Of a stretch of DNA of 48,503 nt, positions 40,668-48,503 are shown piece by piece. The translations under genes and the position numbers were made by a program. Position 1 is the first letter of the stretch; every line of letters begins with the position of its first letter. Source of the DNA: Actinomycetota bacterium (lineage in GTDB: Bacteria > Actinomycetota > Acidimicrobiia > Acidimicrobiales > Ilumatobacteraceae); NCBI GenBank assembly GCA_005787035.1, contig SYCI01000044.1, positions 1-48,503 on the forward strand. Direction: 5' to 3'. A model generated the notes under the pieces. It was not told the origin of the DNA and made no database searches. It saw only the letters and a list, made by a program, of their open reading frames with translations.

Positions 40668-41141
40668 TCAGCGCAGACGCTTCACCATCAAACTGACGAT
40701 CTTGCCCGGTCGCGTCTCGAGTTGGTCGACCTCGACGAATCCCTCGCGCGCGTGGAACCGAAGCGAGCCTTCGTTGAGCGGCTTGACGTTGACCTCGAGT
40801 GTGAACCACTCGGCGGTGGTTCGTCGTTCGACCTCGCGGTAGAGGAGCGGGCCGATTCCGCGTCGTTGATGCGATTCGCTCACCGCGACGCGGTCGAGAT
40901 AGGTGAAGTCGTCGTAGTTGTCGCAGAAGTACAGATAGTTGGGACTGTCGTACGAGGTTCCGGGCGGAAGCACCATGCAGAAGCCCCGGATCTCGTCGTC
41001 GGCGGCCACGAGCGCGATCGTGCACATGTGGAAGATCTCCTCGATGCTCGACCGGGTCTCCGTTCCGACCGCGGGAACGTTCGCCTGATTGATGGCCCAC
41101 ACGGTGTCGAGATCGGTGTGGACCATGTCGCGGATGTGCAC
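40668..41141 (-). CDS. GNAT family N-acetyltransferase
   Basis: 157-aa acetyl-CoA-dependent transferase. DRVAVSESHQRRGIGPLLY is motif A with the QRRGIG pyrophosphate loop; the end SLRFHAREGFVEVDQ is motif B. The acceptor is unknown. I choose GTG 41141 (start of protein: V/M-HIRDMVHTDLDTVW) because TACATT lies exactly 6 nt before it; a GTG at 41162 would place this hexamer inside the coding sequence, and the extra 7 residues look non-domain. Confidence 0.85.
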   Translation of the reverse strand: MHIRDMVHTDLDTVWAINQANVPAVGTETRSSIEEIFHMCTIALVAADDEIRGFCMVLPPGTSYDSPNYLYFCDNYDDFTYLDRVAVSESHQRRGIGPLLYREVERRTTAEWFTLEVNVKPLNEGSLRFHAREGFVEVDQLETRPGKIVSLMVKRLR

Positions 41142-41147
41142 GACTCG

Positions 41148-41153
41148 AATGTA
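41148..41153 (-). promoter_or_regulatory. -10-like hexamer TACATT, 6 nt before the GTG at 41141
   Basis: Back to back with the forward hexamer at 41185; decides the GNAT start. Confidence 0.45.
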
Positions 41154-41184
41154 ACGGTTCACGGAGAGTCGAGATCGCCCGAAC

Positions 41185-41190
41185 TAATCT
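41185..41190 (+). promoter_or_regulatory. -10-like hexamer TAATCT, 6 nt before the GTG at 41197
   Basis: Close to consensus TANNNT; no ribosome binding site for the ABC gene. Confidence 0.5.
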
Positions 41191-41196
41191 CAGGCG

Positions 41197-42126
41197 GTGA
41201 CTTCCGAGCCCGTGATCGTCGGTGAGAACCTCGTCAAACGCTTCGGCGACTTCGAGGCGGTCCGCGGCATCGACATCCGGATCGAGCGCGGCGAGTCGTT
41301 CGGATTCCTCGGCCCGAACGGCGCGGGCAAGTCGAGCACGATGCGGATGATCGGTTGCGTCTCGCCGGTGAGCAGTGGTTCGTTGCGTATCTTCGGACTC
41401 GATCCGGCGTCGCACGGTGCCGAGATTCGTGCCCGGATTGGGGTGGTTCCCCAACTCGACAACCTCGACACCGAACTCAAGCTCATCGACAACTTGGTCG
41501 TCTACGGGCGTTACTTCGACATTCCTCGCAAGGAGTGCCTACGCAGGAGCGAGGAACTCCTCGATTTCGTCCAACTCGCCGATCGGCGCAACGACATCGT
41601 CGAGACCTTGAGTGGGGGAATGAAACGGCGCCTCACGATCGCCCGCAGTCTGATCAACCAGCCCGAGTTGTTGCTCCTCGACGAACCGACGACCGGTCTC
41701 GACCCGCAGGCGCGACACATCCTGTGGGATCGCCTCTACCGACTCAAACAACAAGGTGTCACGCTCGTCCTCACGACTCACTACATGGACGAAGCCGAAC
41801 AGCTCTGCGATCGGCTGGTCGTGATGGACGGTGGACGGATCGTGGCCGAAGGAGCGCCCCGACAGCTGATCGTCGATCACTCCAGCCGTGAAGTTCTCGA
41901 GCTCCGATTTCCGGCCGGGACTAACGCTGATTTCGAGAGTGCTCTGGCCGACATCGGTGATCGGCGTGAGGTTTTGCCCGATCGCGTTCTGATCTACGGC
42001 CACGACGGCGACGAACTTCTCCGGCTCGTTCACGCGCGCGATCTGCATCCCGAGAGCGCCCTGGTCCGCCGCAGCACGCTCGAAGACGTCTTCCTGCGCC
42101 TCACCGGTCGTTCGTTGGTGGAGTGA
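41197..42126 (+). CDS. ABC-2 type exporter, ATP-binding subunit (DrrA/NodI-like)
   Basis: 309-aa ATPase. Walker A GPNGAGKSS, Q-loop region VVPQLDNLD, signature LSGGM, Walker B LLLDEPTTGLD and switch His in LTTHYMDEA are all present. The ~80-residue C-terminal extension is typical for DrrA/NodI. GTG start 6 nt after TAATCT. The two following genes are ABC-2 permeases with overlapping starts, so the complex is probably one ATPase dimer with a heterodimeric membrane part. Substrate is likely amphipathic (lipid, drug or glycolipid). Confidence 0.93.
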   Translation: MTSEPVIVGENLVKRFGDFEAVRGIDIRIERGESFGFLGPNGAGKSSTMRMIGCVSPVSSGSLRIFGLDPASHGAEIRARIGVVPQLDNLDTELKLIDNLVVYGRYFDIPRKECLRRSEELLDFVQLADRRNDIVETLSGGMKRRLTIARSLINQPELLLLDEPTTGLDPQARHILWDRLYRLKQQGVTLVLTTHYMDEAEQLCDRLVVMDGGRIVAEGAPRQLIVDHSSREVLELRFPAGTNADFESALADIGDRREVLPDRVLIYGHDGDELLRLVHARDLHPESALVRRSTLEDVFLRLTGRSLVE

Positions 42127-42908
42127 TGTCGACTCTGCCGTCGGTCCGGGTGTGGGAGAGCCATCTGTACGTGATGCGTCGGATCTGGAAGACCGACGTG
42201 TTGCTCAATCTGCTGCAGCCCGTGCTGTTCATCCTCGGCATGGGACTCGGTGTCGGTTCGTTGGTCGATCGGAGAGTCGAATCCGCTTCGACCCTCGGCG
42301 ACGTTCCGTATCTCACCTTCCTCGGCCCGGGCCTCATGGCGACGACGGCCATGATGATCGGCGCGTTCGAAGCACTCTGGCCCCTGCTCGGCGGATTCAA
42401 GTGGGGAGGATCGTTCGAGGCCATGGCGGCCACCGAACTCACGCCCCAACAAGTGGTGCGCGGTGAGGTCCTGTGGTGGACCACGCGATGCGGCATCTCG
42501 GTTCTCGGTGTGGCCGTGGTCCTGCTGTGCATCCCCGAAACCCGATCGATCGGCATCGTTTGGGCCGTACCGGTGGCCACCGCCTGTGGCGTCGCCTTCG
42601 CCGCTCTGACCGGCAGCTGGACCTCCACCCGTGAGTTCGACAACTCGTTCTCGAACATCTCGCGGCTCGTCATCACACCGCTGTTCCTCTTCGGTGGTGC
42701 GTTCTATCCGGTGTCGTCGCTACCGGATGCCATCGAACCCATCGCGTACGTGACGCCGCTCTGGCACGCAGTCGAACTCTGCCGCGATCTGTCGCTGCAT
42801 CGCGCCGGTTGGGGCGAGTCGCTGGTGCACGTGTCGGTTCTCGTGGGATTCATCGTCGTGGGCTGGATCATGTGTCAACGCAACTTCGCGAAGAGGCTTC
42901 ATCGATGA
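42126..42908 (+). CDS. ABC-2 type transporter permease 1 (NodJ-like)
   Basis: 260-aa membrane protein with six predicted helices, NodJ/DrrB-type, with the late motif TPLFLFGGAFYPVSSLPDA and TPLWHAVEL near the end. ATG 42126 shares one base with the ATPase stop; the GTG at 42123 would give a 4-bp overlap. Works with the ATPase before and permease after. Confidence 0.9.
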   Translation: MSTLPSVRVWESHLYVMRRIWKTDVLLNLLQPVLFILGMGLGVGSLVDRRVESASTLGDVPYLTFLGPGLMATTAMMIGAFEALWPLLGGFKWGGSFEAMAATELTPQQVVRGEVLWWTTRCGISVLGVAVVLLCIPETRSIGIVWAVPVATACGVAFAALTGSWTSTREFDNSFSNISRLVITPLFLFGGAFYPVSSLPDAIEPIAYVTPLWHAVELCRDLSLHRAGWGESLVHVSVLVGFIVVGWIMCQRNFAKRLHR

Positions 42909-43711
42909 GTGAGACCGCACTCGTCTGGCGCGTCGTGCCGCCGTCGATGCGGGCGACCCATCGCTCGTTGCGGCTGATCGAGCGCAGTATCACCGTTTAT
43001 CGCCGGACCCCAATGGTCCTGATTTCGGGCTTCTTCGAGCCACTCTTCTATCTCTTCTCGATTCGCGTCGGCTTCGGCGCGCTGGTGGGTGACATCGAAT
43101 TCGCCGGCCGGTCGCTGGGCTACGCGGAATTCGTCGCACCGGCCCTCATGGCCAGCGCGGCCATGAACGGTGCGATCTTCGACAGCACCATGAACATCTT
43201 CTTCAAGCTGAAGTACGAGCGGGTGTACGAAGCGGTTCTCGCCACGCCGGTCAGCAGCACCGACGTGGCGGCGGGGGAGATCGGTTGGGCGGTGCTTCGC
43301 GGGTTCATCTACTCGACATCGTTCATGGTGTGCATCGTGGCGCTCGGCATGGCCGAGTCGGGCTGGATCATCTTGAGCCTGCCGATCTGCATGCTCATCG
43401 GTTTCGCGTTTTCGGCCGCCGGCATGGCGTTCACGACGTTCATGCGTTCATGGAACGATTTCGAATGGGTACAGGCGGTGACCATGCCCATGTTCCTCTT
43501 CTCGGCGACGTTCTACCCGCTGTCGTCGTACGGTGACTGGGGTTGGGTCGTGCAGATCAGCCCGCTGTATCACGGAGCCGCGCTCGTGCGAATGGCGAGT
43601 CTGGGCGACGCCTCGTGGGGCGTCGTGGTGCACGTGGGGTATCTTTTGGTGCTGTCGGTGGGCGGTTTGGTCGTGGCCGCACGACGAATCGACAAGTTGT
43701 TGCTGAAGTAG
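42905..43711 (+). CDS. ABC-2 type transporter permease 2 (NodJ-like)
   Basis: 268-aa permease of the same family as the gene in front: MPMFLFSATFYPLSSYGD and SPLYHGAALVR occupy the positions of its counterpart motifs. Starts at an ATGA overlap with permease 1. The two permeases have diverged, which suggests a heterodimer. Confidence 0.9.
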   Translation: MSETALVWRVVPPSMRATHRSLRLIERSITVYRRTPMVLISGFFEPLFYLFSIRVGFGALVGDIEFAGRSLGYAEFVAPALMASAAMNGAIFDSTMNIFFKLKYERVYEAVLATPVSSTDVAAGEIGWAVLRGFIYSTSFMVCIVALGMAESGWIILSLPICMLIGFAFSAAGMAFTTFMRSWNDFEWVQAVTMPMFLFSATFYPLSSYGDWGWVVQISPLYHGAALVRMASLGDASWGVVVHVGYLLVLSVGGLVVAARRIDKLLLK

Positions 43712-43715
43712 GTCG

Positions 43716-43721
43716 TAACCT
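43716..43721 (+). promoter_or_regulatory. -10-like hexamer TAACCT, 6 nt before the msrA ATG
   Basis: TANNNT with exact spacing. A separate promoter makes msrA independent of the exporter operon. Confidence 0.5.
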
Positions 43722-43727
43722 GCCTCC

Positions 43728-44378
43728 ATGTTGTTCGCCAAGAAAAACCTCGACCTGGTGACCCCCGACAAGGCACTGCCCGGTCGAACCGACCAAACCA
43801 TGCCGGTGCCGACCGAACATCACGTTCTGGGCACGCCACTCGTCGGTCCTTGGTCTGCCGGTCTCGAGTCGGCGGTGTTCGGTATGGGTTGCTTCTGGGG
43901 GGCCGAACGCAAGTTCTGGCAGACCCCCGGCGTGCACTCGACCGCGGTGGGCTACTCGGGTGGTTACACACCGAACTGCACCTACGAGGAGTGCTGCTCG
44001 GGTCTCACTGGTCATGCCGAAGTCGTCCTCGTCGTGTTCGATCCGAAGGTCGTCTCGTACGACGATCTCTTGCGCGTGTTCTGGGAGAACCACGATCCGA
44101 CACAAGGGATGCGGCAGGGCAACGATCTCGGGACGCAGTATCGCAGCACGATCTACACCACCAGCGACGCGCAACTCGCGGCGGCGCGGGCGTCGGCGGT
44201 CGTGTTCCAGGAACGTCTGACCGCGGCCGGTTATCCGACCATCACGACCGAGATCGCTCCGGCCGGCGCGTTCTATTACGCCGAGCCGTACCACCAGCAG
44301 TACCTGTCGAAGAACCCCAACGGATATTGCGGGATCGGCGGTACTGGTGTGTCCTGCCCGATCGGCACCAACGCCTAG
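43728..44378 (+). CDS. msrA: Peptide-methionine (S)-S-oxide reductase
   Basis: 216-aa MsrA that repairs methionine sulfoxide. Catalytic Cys55 lies in [28 protein letters not shown] and QYRSTIY follow as expected; the C-terminus [16 protein letters not shown] holds the two resolving cysteines of the E. coli type. The first ~45 residues match the long MsrA N-terminal extension. Shares a CTAG (4 bp) stop overlap with the convergent deoxyribosyltransferase gene. Confidence 0.95.
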   Translation: MLFAKKNLDLVTPDKALPGRTDQTMPVPTEHHVLGTPLVGPWSAGLESAVFGMGCFWGAERKFWQTPGVHSTAVGYSGGYTPNCTYEECCSGLTGHAEVVLVVFDPKVVSYDDLLRVFWENHDPTQGMRQGNDLGTQYRSTIYTTSDAQLAAARASAVVFQERLTAAGYPTITTEIAPAGAFYYAEPYHQQYLSKNPNGYCGIGGTGVSCPIGTNA

Positions 44379-44812
44379 CGGTTGGCGGCGAGCCAGACCT
44401 TCAGCGACGATTCGAGTTCCTCGAGGGAACGTACGAGTTCGTTCATCGAGCACTGCATCATGAGGTTCACGACTTCGTTGGGAGCCGGGAAACGGGCTCG
44501 CCAGTCGGTGAACAGTCCGATCGAGTACTTGCCGAGACCGTAGGCGTAGCCCAATTCCCACGCTGTGCCGTCGTCGGTGGTGATGCCATTGAGATTGGCC
44601 ACGATCACGTCGCAGCGATCGATGCCGCCCTTGTCGTTCTCGAAGATCTGGCCGACGTTGTGCGCGGTCTTGGGCGGATTGTCGCGGTGGGGCAGAAAAG
44701 TGTCGAATCCGCACGAGCGAACGAGGGCGTCGACTTTCTCGATGAACCAACGCTCACCTTCGTCGAAGAGTGGGCCGGCCACGTAGACGTAGGGCTTGTT
44801 CGTCGCATTCAT
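44375..44812 (-). CDS. Nucleoside 2-deoxyribosyltransferase family protein
   Basis: 145 aa. [12 protein letters not shown] at the N-terminus, [10 protein letters not shown] and the catalytic Glu86 in [11 protein letters not shown] are the family signature; members transfer deoxyribose between bases or hydrolyse N-glycosidic bonds of nucleotides. The ATG overlaps the CoA-transferase stop by 4 bp (ATGA). This coupling to acyl-CoA genes is unusual; a link to nucleotide salvage (cdd, deoC, dut) 6-8 kb away is possible. Confidence 0.88.
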   Translation of the reverse strand: MNATNKPYVYVAGPLFDEGERWFIEKVDALVRSCGFDTFLPHRDNPPKTAHNVGQIFENDKGGIDRCDVIVANLNGITTDDGTAWELGYAYGLGKYSIGLFTDWRARFPAPNEVVNLMMQCSMNELVRSLEELESSLKVWLAANR

Positions 44813-45936
44813 CGTTCCCAACCTTTCGCACGTATCTCGTCGCCATCGGCGTCCTTGGCCCGACCTTCGTGGCGCAGGACTCCCGGCGTACGCGACAGCT
44901 TGGCGATCAGATTCTGCATCGGGGTATCGCCGACTCGGACGATGGCCTGTCGAGCGAGGTAGTGAGGATCGCGAGCGATGTCGGCCATGTCGAGAATCGG
45001 GCCGCTCGCCGCCTCGGCGTCTTCGAAGATCCGGAGCACTTCTTCCTGGGAGCGAACCGCGCACCAATCGCGCATCCGCTCCTCGAGTTCTTCGCGATGG
45101 CGGGTTCGGCCCTCGAACGACGTGAACCGAGGGTCGTCGCCGACTCCGAGAATCTCCATCACTCGTGTGGCCACCGAGTCGGACGACGCGGAGATCCCGA
45201 CCCAACGACCGTCGGCGCACTGATAGGCACCGCGTGGAACCGTGTAGGGGAGACCGGAGCCGAGACGGGGTTGGAGTTCACCGCTCAGTGCGTAGAGCGA
45301 AGCGACCGGACCCATCACGTGGAAGATGCTCTCGAGAAGGCTCACGTCGACCACTTGGCCGACTCGTGAGTGCACGGCGACCATGGTGGCGAAGGCGGCG
45401 ACGAGTGCCGTGAGTTCATCGGTGAGCGCGATGGCCGGCAGCATCGGCGGTCCGTCGGCTGGTCCGTTCACGGCCGCGAACCCCGACATGGATTCGGCGA
45501 TGGATGCGAAGCCCGGGCGTTGCGCGTACGGACCGTCCTGACCGAAGCCGCTGACCCTCGTGATCACGAGGCGGGCGTTGAGTTCGTGCAAGCGATCGGG
45601 ACCGAGTCCGAGACGTTCGAGGGTCCCGGGCCGGAAGTTCTCCACGAGCACGTCGGCCTGCGACACGAGATCGAGAAACGTCGCCCGGTCGTCGTCGTCC
45701 TTGAGGTCGAGGGCGATCGTCCGCTTGTTGCGGTTGGAGAGTTTCCACCACAGACCGACCCCGTCGCGGGGGTCCTTCCACGCCATGTTGCGGAGGCTGT
45801 CGCCCGTGTCGGGACGCTCGACCTTGATCACGTCGGCACCGAAATCGGCGAGATAGCGCGCGCAGTTGGGTCCGGCGATCACGGTGGAGATGTCGATCAC
45901 CCGGAGGTCGTGGAGCGGCCCGTTCTGTTCGGTCAC
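44809..45936 (-). CDS. Class III CoA-transferase (CaiB/BaiF family)
   Basis: 375 aa. LRVIDISTVIAGPNCARYLADFG-type opening, NRNKRTIALDLK, catalytic Asp173 in LTDELTALVAAF and the aligned GQVVDVSLLESIF all fit. GTG at 45936 overlaps the aminotransferase stop (GTGA), so I prefer it over TTG 45963. Forms a coupled three-gene unit aminotransferase / CoA-transferase / deoxyribosyltransferase. A plausible job is CoA activation of the keto or derived acid from the aminotransferase, but this is inference. Confidence 0.92.
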   Translation of the reverse strand: MTEQNGPLHDLRVIDISTVIAGPNCARYLADFGADVIKVERPDTGDSLRNMAWKDPRDGVGLWWKLSNRNKRTIALDLKDDDDRATFLDLVSQADVLVENFRPGTLERLGLGPDRLHELNARLVITRVSGFGQDGPYAQRPGFASIAESMSGFAAVNGPADGPPMLPAIALTDELTALVAAFATMVAVHSRVGQVVDVSLLESIFHVMGPVASLYALSGELQPRLGSGLPYTVPRGAYQCADGRWVGISASSDSVATRVMEILGVGDDPRFTSFEGRTRHREELEERMRDWCAVRSQEEVLRIFEDAEAASGPILDMADIARDPHYLARQAIVRVGDTPMQNLIAKLSRTPGVLRHEGRAKDADGDEIRAKGWER

Positions 45937-47093
45937 GGATGCCAGCCTGCCAGCAGTTCGCAAGCCCGAGCGATGTGTGATCGCTCACCGGCGTAGGAGA
46001 ACCGAACGAAACGATGACCGCGGCCGAGATCGAAGTCGAGGCCGGGTGTGGTGGCCACCCCGATGTCCTCGAGCCAACGGCCGCACAGGTCCATCGAGTC
46101 GTCGGTCAGATGCGAGACATCGGCGTAGACGTAGAACGCTCCGTCGGCCGACGCGAAGCGGTCGATTCCAGCGGCGTGCAAACCATCGATCAGAAGTCGG
46201 CGGCTCTCGGCATAACGACGAACGTGACCGTCGAGTTCTTCGGTGCAGTCGAAGGCGGCCAGGCCGGCGATCTGACTGATGTGCGGCGCGCAGATGTAGA
46301 GGTTCTGCTGGAGCCGTTCGACTTCGTCGCGCAGATGGTCGGGGACGATCATCCAACCGAGTCGCCACCCGGTCATCGAGAAGTACTTCGAGAAAGAGTT
46401 GATGATGATCGCCCGGTCGGTGTGGCCCGCGAAGGACTCCGCGGTCGTCTCGTACGTGATGCCGTGGTAGATCTCGTCGGCCACCAGCTGGATTCCGTGC
46501 TGGTCGCAATGGGCGACGAGAGAACTCACGGTGGCGGCATCGAGCGCCGTTCCGGTCGGATTGGAGGGGGAGGCCACCACCAATCCGTCGAGGGGCCCGG
46601 CTTCGTTCAGTTGCGCGAGAGTCGGCGCCCAGCCCGTCTCGGGTCCGACCGGAATCGACACGGGCGTGATGCCGAGCGCGATCAGCGTGTTGCGGTAACA
46701 CGGATACCCCGGTTCGAGCACCGCCACCCGATCACCGGCGTCGAAGGCAGCGAGGAAGGCAAGGGTGAATCCGGCCGAGGCTCCTCCCACGATCATGATG
46801 CGTTCGGGTGCGACCGTCGCGGCGTAGTTGTGGAAGTAGTGCTGCGCGATGCGGTGCGAGAGTTCGGGGAGGCCGGGAGCGTTCGTGTAACCGAGGCTGT
46901 CGCCGCGTTCGAGTGCCTCGATCACTGCACGACGGGCGCCGAGGGGTGCGCCGGTACTGGGCTGACCCACCTGCAGGTACTTGACCTCGTGACCCTGACG
47001 GGCCCATTCGGTCGCGCGGGCCGACATCGCCATGGCGTGGAACGGAGGCACTTGCGCGGCGCGCCAGGCCGCGGTCAACTGACGATCATTCAT
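45933..47093 (-). CDS. Class I/II aminotransferase
   Basis: 386-aa PLP enzyme. MSARATEWARQGHEVKYL opening, SPSNPTGTALD, VADEIYHGI and PLP lysine in NSFSKYFSMTGWRLGW are standard for aspartate/aromatic-type transaminases. Paralogue of the enzyme at 38719 but of another subgroup. Start ATG 47093 lacks a ribosome binding site and a clear -10. First gene of the coupled minus-strand unit. Confidence 0.92.
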   Translation of the reverse strand: MNDRQLTAAWRAAQVPPFHAMAMSARATEWARQGHEVKYLQVGQPSTGAPLGARRAVIEALERGDSLGYTNAPGLPELSHRIAQHYFHNYAATVAPERIMIVGGASAGFTLAFLAAFDAGDRVAVLEPGYPCYRNTLIALGITPVSIPVGPETGWAPTLAQLNEAGPLDGLVVASPSNPTGTALDAATVSSLVAHCDQHGIQLVADEIYHGITYETTAESFAGHTDRAIIINSFSKYFSMTGWRLGWMIVPDHLRDEVERLQQNLYICAPHISQIAGLAAFDCTEELDGHVRRYAESRRLLIDGLHAAGIDRFASADGAFYVYADVSHLTDDSMDLCGRWLEDIGVATTPGLDFDLGRGHRFVRFSYAGERSHIARACELLAGWHP

Positions 47094-47163
47094 CGGTCGG
47101 CCCGGTGCCGTTCGTCTTCGGCCGCTCGTTCACGACACCAACGGTAGTGGGCCGAGGTTCGGT

Positions 47164-47169
47164 TACCTT
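47164..47169 (+). promoter_or_regulatory. -10-like hexamer TACCTT, 7 nt before the GTG at 47177
   Basis: Supports the GTG start of the channel-like gene. Confidence 0.4.
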
Positions 47170-47176
47170 CGGGTGC

Positions 47177-47809
47177 GTGGCGTCCTCACATCGACTCGGC
47201 CCGTCCACCGCACGGGTGATCGAGTGGTCGGTTCTGGTGGCCGCGTTGGCTTCCATTCCCGGCGTGTATCTGCATGCCTCCAAAGGATCCGCTCATGACT
47301 GGGGGGTAATCCTCGGCTGGGTGATCTGGATCGTGTTCGCCGTGGAGGTCGTGGTGATGACCGTTGCGTCTCACGATCGCCGGAGTTGGTTGCGTTCCCA
47401 CCAATTCGAACTTTTCGTGACGGTCACGTCTTTTCCGCTGTTTCTCGATCTGCCCGGAGTTCGCGAACTCATCGGCGTTGCACCCGTCCTCGGCACGGTG
47501 AAGTTCCTGAAGGCCCTCAAGATCCTGAAACTGGCCAAGGTGTTCCGTCTGTTGCACGCTTCATCACTCACCGGATGGCTCGTCCGACTCGCATCGGCCC
47601 TCTTGGCTCTGGTGGTGCTCGGACTCGTCGGAGCGATGGCCACCGAGAAGAAGGTGCCCACACCTGCGCACGGTGTGGCGAGGCTCGGTGACGAGATCGC
47701 CCGTGTGTTCGACACGTCGGGGGAGATCGTCACCATCGCCCTCGTGGTGGGCGCGATCGGAGCCGTGGAGTGGTGGGCGTGGCGTGGACGGCGGACGTCA
47801 GCAAGCTGA
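47177..47809 (+). CDS. Voltage-sensor-like membrane protein lacking a pore filter
   Basis: 210 aa. Hydrophobic segments at about 17-33, 43-63, 76-92, 109-126, 134-153 and 183-202 match the S1-S5 plan of voltage-gated ion channels. Segment 109-124 (KFLKALKILKLAKVFR) has a basic residue at every third position: Lys109, 112, 115, 118, 121 and Arg124, as in an S4 sensor, and Glu57 in the second helix could be a counter-charge. The TVGYG-like selectivity filter and P-loop are absent; a short polar loop takes their place. GTG start set by TACCTT 7 nt upstream. Function unknown. Confidence 0.75.
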   Translation: MASSHRLGPSTARVIEWSVLVAALASIPGVYLHASKGSAHDWGVILGWVIWIVFAVEVVVMTVASHDRRSWLRSHQFELFVTVTSFPLFLDLPGVRELIGVAPVLGTVKFLKALKILKLAKVFRLLHASSLTGWLVRLASALLALVVLGLVGAMATEKKVPTPAHGVARLGDEIARVFDTSGEIVTIALVVGAIGAVEWWAWRGRRTSAS

Positions 47810-47836
47810 CGTCGTGTTCTCGTCAGTGAAGTGGCG

Positions 47837-48022
47837 TTACCAAGGACGACTGCGGCGGGCGACGATCGGTGGTGACCACCAGCGACCACTGAACCGCCAC
47901 GACGAGCGCCGTGCGGAATCAGCGGACTCGATCACGACCGGTCGCGGCCAGAGGGCCTCGATCGCCGCGGCAATGGCCACGGCTTCTTCGTCGTTCGGAA
48001 CGGGTGTGATCGAGGTCGACAT
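47837..48022 (-). CDS. Acyl-CoA carboxylase epsilon subunit
   Basis: 61-aa protein of the actinobacterial ACC-epsilon family, which stabilises the carboxylase beta/alpha complex. Small N-terminal helix region EEAVAIAAAIEALWP and a Trp/Ser/Arg C-terminus (SSWRFSGRWW) fit the family. The ATG lies 2 bp after the stop of the beta subunit gene. Identity rests on the position and the C-terminal pattern, as the family is short and variable. Confidence 0.8.
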   Translation of the reverse strand: MSTSITPVPNDEEAVAIAAAIEALWPRPVVIESADSARRSSWRFSGRWWSPPIVARRSRPW

Positions 48023-48024
48023 GA

Positions 48025-48503
48025 TCAGAGCGGCATGTTGCCGTGCTTGCGCCGGGGGAGTTCTTCGCGCTTGCTGCGAAGCATCTTGAATCCGGCGATC
48101 ACCTTCTGCCGGGTCTCGGCCGGGTCGATCACATCGTCGATGTAACCGCGCTCGGCCGCCGCGTACGGGTTGGCGTACTTCTCGGTGTACTCGGCGATCA
48201 GTTCGGCCCGACGCGACACCGGGTCGGCCGCCTGCTGGATCTCGCGGCGGTACACGATCTCGACGGCACCGTTGGGTCCCATGACGGCGAGTTCGGCGGT
48301 GGGCCATGCGTAGGCGAGATCGCTACCGATCGACTTCGAGTCCATCACCACGTACGCGCCGCCGTAGGCCTTGCGGGTGATGATCTGGATTCGCGGCACT
48401 GTGGCTTCGCAGTACGCGTAGAGCAACTTCGCGCCGGGGCGGATGATCCCGCCGTATTCCTGGTCGACACCGGGAAGGAATCCGGGAACGTCGACGAAGG
48501 TGA
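48025..48503 (-). CDS. Acyl-CoA (acetyl/propionyl) carboxylase beta subunit, 5' end outside the window
   Basis: Carboxyltransferase subunit that moves CO2 from biotin to acyl-CoA. The window holds the last ~158 residues in frame from 48501: [61 protein letters not shown] and the C-terminal [17 protein letters not shown], all typical of AccD/PccB. The C-terminus HGNMPL is standard. A TTG at 48426 is internal. Followed by the epsilon subunit. Confidence 0.95.
   Translation of the reverse strand, partial: TFVDVPGFLPGVDQEYGGIIRPGAKLLYAYCEATVPRIQIITRKAYGGAYVVMDSKSIGSDLAYAWPTAELAVMGPNGAVEIVYRREIQQAADPVSRRAELIAEYTEKYANPYAAAERGYIDDVIDPAETRQKVIAGFKMLRSKREELPRRKHGNMPL

Noticed and set aside
44375-45220. 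Long N-terminal extension on the deoxyribosyltransferase
   Set aside because: It runs through the CoA-transferase gene in the wrong frame; ATG 44812 in an ATGA overlap gives the normal family start.
47177-47809. A complete voltage-gated potassium channel
   Set aside because: No P-loop or TVGYG-like filter is present after the fifth helix, so a pore function cannot be claimed.
1-48503. Abundant CGATCG/TCGA words as a possible repeat or uptake signal
   Set aside because: They follow from frequent TCG, GAT and ATC codons and are spread evenly in coding DNA; no clustering or orientation was apparent.
1-48503. CRISPR arrays, tRNA genes, insertion sequences, toxin-antitoxin or phage genes
   Set aside because: No regular spaced repeats, no cloverleaf-like intergenic sequence, no transposase or integrase motifs were seen; nearly all DNA is in ordinary metabolic genes.

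Overview
The window is a gene-dense piece of a high-GC actinobacterial chromosome. The gene set fits the Acidimicrobiia/Acidimicrobiales best: an acyl-CoA carboxylase epsilon subunit next to a carboxylase beta subunit, a TIGR03085 protein, many SDRs, a Baeyer-Villiger-type monooxygenase, two class III CoA-transferases, DUF1295 proteins and a thiamine-binding/HTH pair. This placement is an inference from gene content and codon style, not from a marker gene. I see 53 protein genes, two of them cut by the window ends. I see no rRNA, tRNA, IS element, prophage or CRISPR array. The longest non-coding stretch is about 140 bp.

Layout. 1-7.3 kb: lipid- or terpenoid-type oxidative metabolism (partial SDR, FAD monooxygenase, sterol-desaturase-like hydroxylase, ABC-F ATPase, MDR reductase, SDR, divergent TetR). 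7.4-12.7 kb: one forward unit with a split-barrel flavin/F420-type protein, a carotenoid-oxygenase-family enzyme, a substrate-binding lipoprotein and a fused LivH-LivM permease. 12.7-15.6 kb: a two-half hypothetical protein, a lipoprotein/secreted-protein pair and an EamA transporter. 15.6-20.4 kb: a GGDEF protein with a degenerate EAL domain, then DUF1295, PlsC-like acyltransferase, DUF1295 and a YczE-like membrane protein. 20.4-24.8 kb: class III CoA-transferase, cyclase-family hydrolase, SDR and M20 amidohydrolase. 24.9-27.7 kb: Nudix, thiamine-binding protein, HTH regulator, HAD phosphatase and MscS channel. 27.7-35.7 kb: glycan genes (GH29, MBL-like, GH3, TIGR03085, sulfatase, MBL hydrolase). 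35.7-38.7 kb: nucleotide turnover (orn, dut, cdd, deoC) around a second PlsC-like acyltransferase. 38.7-43.7 kb: aminotransferase plus omega-amidase, GNAT, and an ABC-2 exporter. 43.7-48.5 kb: MsrA, nucleoside deoxyribosyltransferase, CoA-transferase, aminotransferase, a voltage-sensor-like membrane protein and the end of an acyl-CoA carboxylase locus.

How it is organised. Genes are packed with stop/start overlaps (ATGA, GTGA, TGATG), and convergent genes overlap or abut at their stops, with no room for intrinsic terminators. The most striking regulatory pattern is a TANNNT-like hexamer exactly 6 (sometimes 7) nt before the start codon of about 19 genes that lack a Shine-Dalgarno sequence. 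This is what leaderless transcription should look like, and in three places the TAG stop of the upstream gene is itself the beginning of that hexamer. A second class of genes has strong G-rich ribosome binding sites, including GGGGGAAAC directly before ATG.

No canonical defence or mobile system is present. The best candidates for new biology are the pore-less voltage-sensor-like protein, the thiamine-binding/HTH/HAD unit, the TetR-adjacent carotenoid-oxygenase/uptake module with two AT-rich palindromes, and the cytoplasmic fucosidase/sulfatase/glucosidase set that shares a CACAATC start-proximal motif.
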